NCBI RefSeq assembly: GCF_900142735.1 | Contig: NZ_FRBY01000001.1 | Coordinates: 372,001-436,000, forward strand | Direction of reading: 5' to 3' | Source of the DNA: Flavobacterium saccharophilum | GTDB taxonomy: Bacteria; Bacteroidota; Bacteroidia; Flavobacteriales; Flavobacteriaceae | DNA length: 64,000 nt | Part shown: in pieces, positions 49,431 through 56,472 of the stretch | Position numbering within the stretch: position 1 is the stretch's first letter | How the letters are laid out: each line of letters opens with the position of its first letter | Program-made: the position numbers and the translations under genes | The notes under the pieces: generated by a model | Database searches by the model: none | The model's input: the letters and a program-made list of their open reading frames with translations, nothing else | Told to the model about the DNA's origin: nothing

Positions 49431-50231
49431 TTATTGTTTGGTAAACTTCTTTTGATAAGGATACGTTTCATAAATTGTATTGTCTTCATTAATCGAAAAT
49501 CCTTTTGCGTAATCCTCTCTGGCAACACCAACCAAAGCCACAACTTCTTCTCTTGGTTTACCTTGTTTAAGCCAACAAATTGCCTTGTAATATTTTGCAT
49601 CCGAAAATTCAGGATAGATTTTAATCGCCTTATCAAAAATCGCAATTGCTTCATCCCATTTTTTCAATTCATACTTTGCGATGCCCTGATAAAAATAGGC
49701 TGTTGGATGTTCTAAATTCTGTCTGTTTTTATAGATATCAGCGACATAATCGTCAAAAAGTTTTTCTGCTTTTTCGTATTCATTCAATTGTAAATAGCAA
49801 ATTCCCATATAAAAACTATAGGTATGATCCATTACATAGCTATTCCCATAAAGTTTAATACATTCTTCAAAATCTTTAATGGCATCTTTATAAGTATGTG
49901 CAAAAATGCATTTTATAAAAGCCCTGTACGACAACCAACGTTCTTTGTTATAAAATACAGCTTTGTCTAAATACTGCATTCCAACTTCATACTTTTTGCA
50001 TTTAAAATAAGGCATTGCTTTTTGTTGCCACAAGTAGGCAACGGTACTGTCTTTTTTCAAACCCTGATCCAGACAACTCTGCCACTCAGACATTTCAAAA
50101 ACATAATTGTGTTTTTCCGCGCAGTTGGTTAAAAATTCTTCAACAATTGCGTCGTGTGCTTTATTTGTTGATACCTGAGCAAAAGATAGAGCAGTAAAAA
50201 AGAGACAAAGTACTAAAGTAATATTTTTCAA
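49431..50231 (-). CDS. Exported tetratricopeptide-repeat protein
   Basis: A 266-residue protein with a signal peptide (MKNITLVLCLFFTALSFAQ) and about five TPR-like repeats: YLWQQKAMPYFKCKKYEVGMQYLDKAVFY, SYVMDHTYSFYMGICYLQLNEYEKAEKLFDD, TAYFYQGIAKYELKKWDEAIAIFDKAI, AKYYKAICWLKQGK. It is probably a periplasmic or outer-membrane scaffold. The gap to the CrtY gene is 21 bases, so they could be co-transcribed. Partners are unknown. Confidence 0.82.
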   Translation of the reverse strand: MKNITLVLCLFFTALSFAQVSTNKAHDAIVEEFLTNCAEKHNYVFEMSEWQSCLDQGLKKDSTVAYLWQQKAMPYFKCKKYEVGMQYLDKAVFYNKERWLSYRAFIKCIFAHTYKDAIKDFEECIKLYGNSYVMDHTYSFYMGICYLQLNEYEKAEKLFDDYVADIYKNRQNLEHPTAYFYQGIAKYELKKWDEAIAIFDKAIKIYPEFSDAKYYKAICWLKQGKPREEVVALVGVAREDYAKGFSINEDNTIYETYPYQKKFTKQ

Positions 50232-50252
50232 AGGTTTTGTTTTTGGTTAAAT

Positions 50253-51449
50253 TTATTTTGAAAGAAAAATCACTCTAAATAACGCTTTTATAAACGGAAT
50301 TTTGGGACACTTTAAAATAACTTTAACATCCTGCATTAAACTCGTCTCCTCATCCAAAAATCTGAATACTAATGCTGGATTACCTTTTTGAAATAAAGAG
50401 GAGAAAATAGGGCTTCCTAATTCGTTATGACGGTACAGAATATCCAAAAGCAGTAAATCATAAAACCAGAATCGGCTTTTTTTATGGAAGGATGACATTT
50501 TGAGTGATTCTGTTGTCATTCTGAGCGGAGTCGAAGAATGAAGAAACTCAACCAATTCAGATGATTTTTTATCTGAGTTTCTAAAAGTAAAACCGGTGCT
50601 CGCTTTGGTCCATCCGCCGGCAGTTCCTATATTTAAAACTCTTTTGGTGTTTTTTTTCCAGAAAGGATAGCACGTCATCGGAATACTTCCCTGCTCCTTT
50701 TCAATAATTTCAAATTTATCCGCTCCGAGTTTCTGCAGGTAAAGTCTAATCTCGTTTTCATATTCTTCTTTTTCAAGCAAATTTTCTGAAAACAACGTAT
50801 ACTCCACCAAAGCTTCGGTTTTAGAAGTTGGCAAAACATACATAAATCGTGTATTTCCTTTTTGTTCAACCGAAAAATCCATGAAAGTAGCCTGTTCCGG
50901 ATTGAAAACTTTAGCTTCAGTTTTCACAAACCAACCCACAAAATGCTGTTGCAAAACCGGATATTTGGTTTGAGTTTGAACAAAAGCTTTCGTATAAATA
51001 CTATTGAATAAGTAATCACAGGTATATCTGTTTTCTTCGGTTCCCACAAAAACATGGGTTTCGAGTTCATTGATATCGGTTACTTTCTCCTTTAAAAAAG
51101 TAATATTTGATTCTTTAGAAATGGTTTCAAAAACAAAATTGTAAAAATCAATTCCCCGAATTTGATTGTATTGATACGGTTTCAACTCCAAATCTCTTTT
51201 AAAATCTTCATTGGCAAACAAAGCCGAATCCCATTTTTTTGAGATAATCGAATTCCACATTGTTTCATCTTTTGTCCAGAAACACCATGTTCTGTCATTG
51301 ATTTTCTTTTGACTTTCATCTAATAACAAAATCGACTTGTCAGCGAATTTTCCAGACAAAACCATTTTATAAACGGTCATCAAAGTCGATAAACCTGTCC
51401 CTGTAAATATGTAGTTGAAATGTTTTATTTGTGAAGAATGCATTCTCAA
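50253..51449 (-). CDS. crtY: Lycopene cyclase
   Basis: A 398-residue lycopene beta-cyclase of the CrtY type. FNYIFTGTGLSTLMTVYKMV is the dinucleotide-binding start. WCFW (about 55-58), MDFSVEQ and TRFMYVLPTSKTEALVEYTLFS, TAGGWTKASTGFTFRNSDKKS and FWFYDLLLLDILYR are family blocks. It closes the rings of lycopene to beta-carotene in carotenoid pigment synthesis. No other carotenoid gene is in the window. Residues about 301-324 come from an inserted palindromic repeat that does not occur in the conserved core. It is 12 bases after the thioredoxin-like gene. Confidence 0.9.
   Translation of the reverse strand: MRMHSSQIKHFNYIFTGTGLSTLMTVYKMVLSGKFADKSILLLDESQKKINDRTWCFWTKDETMWNSIISKKWDSALFANEDFKRDLELKPYQYNQIRGIDFYNFVFETISKESNITFLKEKVTDINELETHVFVGTEENRYTCDYLFNSIYTKAFVQTQTKYPVLQQHFVGWFVKTEAKVFNPEQATFMDFSVEQKGNTRFMYVLPTSKTEALVEYTLFSENLLEKEEYENEIRLYLQKLGADKFEIIEKEQGSIPMTCYPFWKKNTKRVLNIGTAGGWTKASTGFTFRNSDKKSSELVEFLHSSTPLRMTTESLKMSSFHKKSRFWFYDLLLLDILYRHNELGSPIFSSLFQKGNPALVFRFLDEETSLMQDVKVILKCPKIPFIKALFRVIFLSK
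50514..50549. repeat. In-frame palindromic element inside crtY
   Basis: TGTCATTCTGAGCGGAGTCG continues into AAGAATGAAGAAACTC. TCATTCT (50516-50522) pairs with AGAATGA (50535-50541). The peptide written by it (STPLRMTTES) has no match in the CrtY core. A relative element with perfect 30-base arms lies at 59200-59301. Confidence 0.6.
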
Positions 51450-51461
51450 AAATAAGGAATT

Positions 51462-51926
51462 TTATTCTTTCAATTTTTCTAAAAGCAGTTTAAAATCTTT
51501 TGGGTTGAGGTAATTGTTGTATTGCAGTATAATTTCGTTTTTCTCATTCAAAACACACAAAACCGGATAAACAATTTGATTGTTCATCGTTCCGAGTTGC
51601 AAAGCCAATTCATGCACGCCAACATTATTACCTGTTGGCTGGTATTTAAATATTTGATTATTAAATAAAATATCCTGTTTCTCCTCAGCATTAAAATCAA
51701 TAAAATAAAAATCCGAATTCAAACTTTGAATAATTTCCTGATTTTTGAAAGTCGTGCTTTTCATTTTTTGACAATACTGACACCAATCGGTATGAATAAA
51801 AACGATAATTTTTCGCTTTTGAATTTGCTGCAGACTATCAATCGCCTCAAAAGATCTGATTTGAAGTTGACAGAATCCCGTTGAAGTTATTCCTAAGAAG
51901 ATGATTATTATCGCTAGCTTTTTCAT
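51462..51926 (-). CDS. Thioredoxin-fold protein, exported
   Basis: A 154-residue protein with a signal peptide (MKKLAIIIIFLGITSTGFCQ) and a thioredoxin domain with W-C49-Q-Y-C52. HTDWCQYCQKMKSTTF is the active-site loop, and YPVLCVLNEKNEI the cis-proline region. It should be a periplasmic thiol oxidoreductase. It is 12 bases upstream of crtY and 169 bases downstream of the TonB receptor, both in its orientation. A role in receptor folding is a possible reading but not shown. Confidence 0.88.
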   Translation of the reverse strand: MKKLAIIIIFLGITSTGFCQLQIRSFEAIDSLQQIQKRKIIVFIHTDWCQYCQKMKSTTFKNQEIIQSLNSDFYFIDFNAEEKQDILFNNQIFKYQPTGNNVGVHELALQLGTMNNQIVYPVLCVLNEKNEIILQYNNYLNPKDFKLLLEKLKE

Positions 51927-51950
51927 ATAAATTCTAATTGCTCAAAGGTT

Positions 51951-52090
51951 ATTAAACACATAGGAACATAGATTTTTATACCTTGAAAAAGGATGCGAAA
52001 AGAAACACGTTTCTACACATATCTATGTGTTTTAAGATTAGTGAAACGCCTTTTGACCACTGCAAAACTATGTCTCTATGTGTTTAAAAA
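51951..52090. repeat. Inverted arms with CACATAGGAA units
   Basis: ATTAAACA CATAGGAA CATAGATT (51951-51974) is complementary to AACTATGT CTCTATGT GTTTAAAA (about 52066-52088), with a further ATCTATGTGTTT between. Same architecture as the CAAAGG arms but different unit sequence. Confidence 0.7.
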
Positions 52091-52095
52091 TAAAT

Positions 52096-54357
52096 TTATC
52101 TCAAAGTATATCGCAACCCAAAAAACCCACGAATCGACTGGTTTTGCCCATAAACATAAGTCGTATCAAAAGTCAAACCGTATGGATTATCCGGTGTTAC
52201 CAAAACTTTCCCGGCCGAATCATATTGCACGTTTTTATCAAAAGGATCGTTTGCTCTTGAAATCAAAAACGGATTTTTCTGCATTGGTGTGAAATTCAAA
52301 AGGTTCTTTATTCCGCCATAAAGCTCAAAATTCTTCCATCCAGAATACGTAAACTGAATATTCTGAATACTATACCAAGGCGAATTTGGATCTCTAGGAT
52401 CTAAATCGCTCAGTAAAGGCAACTTCATCGGACTGTAAACATTTCCGGTATAATCCAACAATAAATTTAAGGATTCTATTTTATATGATACGCTCCAGGT
52501 TGCTGTAAAATTCTCGGTTAAAAAAGGACGTTCTGAAACCCCATTTTCCACATTTTTGTTATCTAAAACTGTAGCACCCAAAATCATTTTTAATCCTGAA
52601 GGAAAATTGACATCTACATTCGTGCTGATTCCCTGACTGATAGCATACCCGTTGATATTGTCGTAGATGATTTTATTCGGATCTGTTTCGTAATCGGATA
52701 TGATTTTATTACTGAAACGGGTATAAAAAGCGGTCGTTTCAATTCCGATAAAAGTGCCGTTACCAAAGTTTATTTTTTGAATATAATTCAGATTCGCATT
52801 CACAGATTGTTCCGGTTTCAAATCATTCTTAATCACAACATCGCGCGAACCTGTAAGCGCTGCGTGATCTTCGGTAAATAAATTCACGACACGAAAACCC
52901 GTTCCTGCATTCAATCTGAAAATCGTGTTTTCATTTTTCTTCCAGCGATATGCCACTCTTGGCGTGAAAATAGAACCGTGAATCGAATTATAGTCGTATC
53001 GCATTCCCAACAAAACCTGACTTTTCGGCGAAAGCGTAATCTCATCCTGAACAAAAATTCCCGGTAACCAGGTCTTTTCAGCTTCTTTTGTGGCAGTAGT
53101 ATTGTCGTCGTAATACGAATAGCGATTCGCAATTCCGGCAAGCAAATCGTTTCTTCCCAACTTTTTATCCCAGGTTAATTGCAAAAAACCAATTTTCTGA
53201 TTCGCGATATACGATGTTGTTCCGTAACGACTGTCCTGATAATGCACATTTCCGGAGAACGAAAGCATCAGTTTTTCTTCAAATGGCAATTGATAACTTC
53301 CTATTAATTCACCTCTTTTGGTATAAATACTTTCGCCGTAAATTTCATCGCCGCCTCGGTATTTTTTGTCCCAGCGCACATCTCCGCCCCAACGATCTTC
53401 ATACATTCCGCGAGCCGCGATTGTAAAAAGTCGATTTTCATTTCTCAAAAAACTCCATTTATTGAAAACCGAAATCCGTTCAGACAAAGTCACATCCGTA
53501 AAATTGTCTTTGTCTTTATCAACCACTTCATTGTAATTAAAGTAATTGATTCCCAAAAGTGTCATTGATTTTTTGGTGGGACTGAATTTCATTCCTAAAT
53601 CGACATTGGTTTCTAAATAAGTTGTGGTAAAAACATCGGCTGCAAAAACCGGCGCGTTCGTTGGGTTTTTAGTGATAATATTAATCAGACCGCCGACTGC
53701 CTCACTTCCGTACAAAGACGAAGCCGGGCCTTTTACGATTTCAATTCGTTCGACCAAAGAATTCGGAATTCCGGATAATCCATAAACCGTCGAAAGACTG
53801 CTCACGATCGGCATTCCGTCAATTAAAACCAAAGTATAAGGCCCTTCCAAACCATTGATATGAATATCGCCCGTATTACAAACACCGCAATTAAGCTGTG
53901 GCCGAACGCCATTAATGTTCTGAAGTGCTTCATAAATACTTGGAGTTGGATTTTTCTTGAAGAAAACAGGAGAATAAACCTCAACCGGAACCGCACTTTC
54001 TAATCTTTTGACTGCTTTTAAAGTTCCCGAAACCACAACTTCATTAAGTTGATTTTCATTGTCTTCTAACTCAAAATTTTGATTCGTATTTTGTGCTTCA
54101 ACAACTGAAATTTCAACGGTCATCGGTTTGAATCCAGTCGAGGTCACTCGAATATTATATTTTCCTCGCATAACATTTCCCAAAGAATAATATCCTAAAC
54201 TATCGGTAACTGTTTTTTGTTTGGTGCCCAGTAAATGCACATTCGCGCCTTGTATTTTATTTCCTTCGCCAGTTACAAAACCAGAAATGGTAGTAGTTTC
54301 CTGCGCAAAAGAGAATTGTAAAGTAAACAGAATCAATATTACTATTGAGTTTTTCAT
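52096..54357 (-). CDS. TonB-dependent receptor
   Basis: A 753-residue outer-membrane receptor. After a signal peptide (MKNSIVILILFTLQFSFAQ) comes a CarboxypepD-reg-like domain (ISGFVTGEGNKIQGANVHLLGT). The plug follows (LNEVVVSGTLKAVKRLESAV; NINGVRPQLNCGVCNTGDIHINGLEGPYTLVLIDG in two parts), then a long beta-barrel ending in FGLRYTLR. The Cys pair CGVC in the plug is notable and is shared by a group of Bacteroidota receptors. Energised by TonB, it takes in a scarce nutrient, perhaps a metal. The ATG at 54357 opens the signal peptide. A DtxR/MntR-type box lies upstream. Confidence 0.93.
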   Translation of the reverse strand: MKNSIVILILFTLQFSFAQETTTISGFVTGEGNKIQGANVHLLGTKQKTVTDSLGYYSLGNVMRGKYNIRVTSTGFKPMTVEISVVEAQNTNQNFELEDNENQLNEVVVSGTLKAVKRLESAVPVEVYSPVFFKKNPTPSIYEALQNINGVRPQLNCGVCNTGDIHINGLEGPYTLVLIDGMPIVSSLSTVYGLSGIPNSLVERIEIVKGPASSLYGSEAVGGLINIITKNPTNAPVFAADVFTTTYLETNVDLGMKFSPTKKSMTLLGINYFNYNEVVDKDKDNFTDVTLSERISVFNKWSFLRNENRLFTIAARGMYEDRWGGDVRWDKKYRGGDEIYGESIYTKRGELIGSYQLPFEEKLMLSFSGNVHYQDSRYGTTSYIANQKIGFLQLTWDKKLGRNDLLAGIANRYSYYDDNTTATKEAEKTWLPGIFVQDEITLSPKSQVLLGMRYDYNSIHGSIFTPRVAYRWKKNENTIFRLNAGTGFRVVNLFTEDHAALTGSRDVVIKNDLKPEQSVNANLNYIQKINFGNGTFIGIETTAFYTRFSNKIISDYETDPNKIIYDNINGYAISQGISTNVDVNFPSGLKMILGATVLDNKNVENGVSERPFLTENFTATWSVSYKIESLNLLLDYTGNVYSPMKLPLLSDLDPRDPNSPWYSIQNIQFTYSGWKNFELYGGIKNLLNFTPMQKNPFLISRANDPFDKNVQYDSAGKVLVTPDNPYGLTFDTTYVYGQNQSIRGFFGLRYTLR

Positions 54358-54372
54358 TGTTATAAAATTAAA

Positions 54373-54388
54373 TTTAGACAAAACTAAA
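54373..54388. promoter_or_regulatory. DtxR/MntR-type box at the TonB receptor promoter
   Basis: TTTAGACAAAACTAAA has half-sites TTTAG and CTAAA around 6 bases. It lies 16 bases upstream of the receptor ATG. Its minus-strand reading includes TAGTTTTG, a -7 element, so a bound repressor would block RNA polymerase. A stronger site of the same shape precedes the Nramp gene. Confidence 0.5.
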
Positions 54389-54517
54389 AATTAAATTTGA
54401 CAAATAATGATTCTGAAACTAAAATTTTTAAATCAATTTAAATCAATATGTTAGATTTTTGTTTTCTAAAGTTGAATAGCATCCAGCTTTAGTTGGATGA
54501 ATATATAATCGGAAACA

Positions 54518-54562
54518 AAAAGGGCTTTAGCCACATTTGACAGATTTGGCTAAAGCCCTTTT
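54518..54562 (-). terminator. Terminator after the flavoprotein gene
   Basis: A 15-bp stem (AAAAGGGCTTTAGCC at 54518-54532 with its complement at 54548-54562), with T-runs on the minus strand. The gap 54382-54633 also has a small hairpin CCCCTAG-GTGAAG-CTAGGGG at 54582-54601. Confidence 0.88.
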
Positions 54563-54633
54563 CTAACTCACACCTAACTCTCCCCTAGGTGAAGCTAGGG
54601 GCTATGCACAAAAGTTTACTAAACCTGACAAGT

Positions 54634-55545
54634 TCAAATATTAAAAACCTCATCGATAAGTTCTTTATTCACAGAAGCACCGGCAAAAGATCCTGAAGAA
54701 ACTGCCATCGCCACAGATCTTGCCTGAATAACACAGTCGCCACTTGCATAAACTCCAGGAATAGTTGTTTTCTGCATCATGTCAACTTTAATTAAACCTT
54801 GTTCTGTCAATTCACAACCTAGAGCTGAAGGCAAAGGACAATGCTGTTCAAAAGGCGGTCTGAAATAAATTGCTTTTACCGCTGCATTTGATTTATTTTT
54901 AAAGATTACCTGCTTAATATTTCCGTTTTCATGCTCTAAAGATTCAATTTCCTCTTCAATAATTTCGATCTGATGCTTTTGAAGAATTTCTTTTTGTTCC
55001 CATGTTATGGTTGATTTTCCATTGGTCAACAATCGTAAGTCTTTTGTCCAGTTCGAAATCAGTTTTGCATATTCAAAAGCCATTTCTCCATTAGCGATAA
55101 TGGCGGTTTTCTCGGTTTTCACTTCGTAACCATGACAATAAGGACAATGTAAAACCGAAATACCCCAGCATTCAGCCAAACCTTTAATTTCGGGAAGTAG
55201 ATCTTTTACTCCTGTTGCGAATAATACTTTTTTAGCAGTAAAAACTTCCTCAGAATCTGTTTTGATTTCGAAACCCTCTTTGGTTTTATTAGCTTCGATA
55301 GCAATTCCGTTAAAAAACTGAACTGTTTTATAAAAATCAACTTGTAATTTGGCTTTCGCCGAAATGACAGCTGGCACTTCACCATCTTGTGTAATGAAAT
55401 TATGCGAATGTGGTGTTTGTCTGTTGCAGGGCAAACCGCTGTCAATAACCAAAACCTGACGTAAAGAACGCCCTAAACTCATTGCTGCCGAAAGTCCGCT
55501 ATAGCTTCCGCCTACAATAATCACTTCAAAATGTTTTTGTTCCAT
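54634..55545 (-). CDS. NAD(P)/FAD-dependent thioredoxin-reductase-like oxidoreductase
   Basis: A 303-residue flavoprotein of the thioredoxin-reductase fold. VGGSYSGLSAAMSLGRSLRQVLVIDSG (residues 11-37) binds FAD, and ISVLHCPYCHGYE has redox C134-x2-C137 in the NADPH domain. Residues about 275-295 (YASGDCVIQARSVAMAVSSGS) close the FAD site. It is shorter in its dithiol environment than true TrxB, and may reduce another small partner. The gene begins 12 bases after merC and is in the same operon. Confidence 0.9.
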   Translation of the reverse strand: MEQKHFEVIIVGGSYSGLSAAMSLGRSLRQVLVIDSGLPCNRQTPHSHNFITQDGEVPAVISAKAKLQVDFYKTVQFFNGIAIEANKTKEGFEIKTDSEEVFTAKKVLFATGVKDLLPEIKGLAECWGISVLHCPYCHGYEVKTEKTAIIANGEMAFEYAKLISNWTKDLRLLTNGKSTITWEQKEILQKHQIEIIEEEIESLEHENGNIKQVIFKNKSNAAVKAIYFRPPFEQHCPLPSALGCELTEQGLIKVDMMQKTTIPGVYASGDCVIQARSVAMAVSSGSFAGASVNKELIDEVFNI

Positions 55546-55557
55546 AACTCTATTGTG

Positions 55558-55911
55558 TTAATGATTTTTACTTTTGTGTGTTTTATAATTCAGTAAATGC
55601 CCAAGGATCATTCCGATTCCGCCAATAAAAATCAGATCAAGGTGAATATCTAAAATGATTTCGCTTAAAACACTGATCCAAATCAGCACCATCGAAAGAA
55701 TCAAAATGGTTGCTATTAATAGTCCCGATTTTTTTATAATTTTAAAGATTGCAAAAAGTCCGATCGTCGCAAAAAGCAAATCAATAAACGGATTGTGACT
55801 TAAGCCTAAAGGCAACACAGTCAGAAGCGGAAAAATAAGACAATGCACCAAACAAATTGTCGCGCTTGAAATTCCTAAAATATCGTAAAAAGGTGTTGTA
55901 GTTTTCTTCAT
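55558..55911 (-). CDS. merC: MerC-domain membrane protein
   Basis: A 117-residue membrane protein with four hydrophobic helices. SSATICLVHCLIFPLL holds the Cys pair of MerC-type proteins, which pass a metal ion, in mer operons mercury, through the inner membrane. In bacteria without mer operons the family is linked to metal homeostasis more broadly. It has a TTG-N17-TATATTTG promoter with two GCAAC-type palindromes on it. It is divergent from the fur-type gene and precedes the flavoprotein by 12 bases. Confidence 0.87.
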   Translation of the reverse strand: MKKTTTPFYDILGISSATICLVHCLIFPLLTVLPLGLSHNPFIDLLFATIGLFAIFKIIKKSGLLIATILILSMVLIWISVLSEIILDIHLDLIFIGGIGMILGHLLNYKTHKSKNH

Positions 55912-55931
55912 TTCGTGTACTTTTGCTTAAT

Positions 55932-55980
55932 GCAATTTTGTTGCAAATATATACATAAAAATCAATCGCAACTTTGTTGC
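55932..55980. promoter_or_regulatory. Pair of Fur/Zur-type operators and merC promoter
   Basis: GCAATTTTGTTGC (55932-55944) and GCAACTTTGTTGC (55968-55980) are two palindrome copies 36 bases apart. The second is perfect (GCAAC-TTT-GTTGC). On the minus strand TTG...N17...TATATTTG (-7 at 55944-55951) forms the merC promoter. Each palindrome covers one promoter element. They sit between merC and a Fur-family gene, which is the likely regulator. Confidence 0.68.
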
Positions 55981-56005
55981 AATAATATTTTTTTTATTTC
56001 AAAAA

Positions 56006-56398
56006 ATGAAAACAACAAGAAAAACCACAGCAAAGACGGCCGTTTTAGAGATTTTTGTAAAATCCAAGACTGCACTGTCACATACAGAAATTTACAAACA
56101 AATCGAAGAAATCTGCGATCGGGTTACCGTTTATAGAATTTTAGACCGTCTTGTTAATGATGATATTGTCCATAAAATTGTTGACCTCGATGGCACCGTC
56201 AAATATGCAAAATGCCATCATCATGCACAGCGAGTTCACATTCACAACCATGCTCACTTCAGCTGTGAAAAGTGTCTTGAAATAACCTGCCTTGAAAATG
56301 TAAAGCCGAGTTATATCATTCCGCACAATTATAAAGTGAACGATATAAACTTTACATTGTCAGGATTATGCCCAAATTGTTCCAATTCTAACATTTAA
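56006..56398 (+). CDS. Fur-family metal-sensing regulator, Zur-like
   Basis: A 130-residue Fur-family protein with a winged helix-turn-helix at residues about 8-75 (AVLEIFVKSKTALSHTEIYKQIEEICDRVTVYRILDRL). A metal-rich C-terminal half follows: KCHHHAQRVHIHNHAHFSCEKC, TCLENV, and LCPNCSNS. The two Cys pairs (CEKC and CPNC) build the structural zinc site, and the His cluster the sensing site. It is short for the family. Zinc (Zur) is the likelier ligand. Its divergent gene merC and the double palindrome between them point to auto- and cross-regulation. Confidence 0.85.
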   Translation: MKTTRKTTAKTAVLEIFVKSKTALSHTEIYKQIEEICDRVTVYRILDRLVNDDIVHKIVDLDGTVKYAKCHHHAQRVHIHNHAHFSCEKCLEITCLENVKPSYIIPHNYKVNDINFTLSGLCPNCSNSNI

Positions 56399-56400
56399 GA

Positions 56401-56416
56401 TTTAGACTCGTCTAAA
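56401..56416. promoter_or_regulatory. DtxR/MntR-type box at the Nramp promoter
   Basis: TTTAGACTCGTCTAAA is a palindrome (TTTAGAC-TC-GTCTAAA) that fits the TTTAGNCTNNNCTAAA kind of DtxR/MntR box. It lies 23 bases before the -7 element and 57 bases before the ATG. The DtxR-family gene of this locus at 58435 is the natural candidate to bind it. Confidence 0.72.
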
Positions 56417-56423
56417 AATATTG

Positions 56424-56453
56424 TTGAGCGAATGTAATTTTTATATACATTTG
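56424..56453 (+). promoter_or_regulatory. Promoter of the Nramp-Usp gene
   Basis: TTG (56424-56426), 19-base spacer, TACATTTG (56446-56453) matches the Bacteroidota consensus. The ATG is at 56473. The DtxR/MntR-type box lies directly upstream of the -33 element. Confidence 0.75.
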
Positions 56454-56472
56454 TTAAAACAACAATTTTAAA

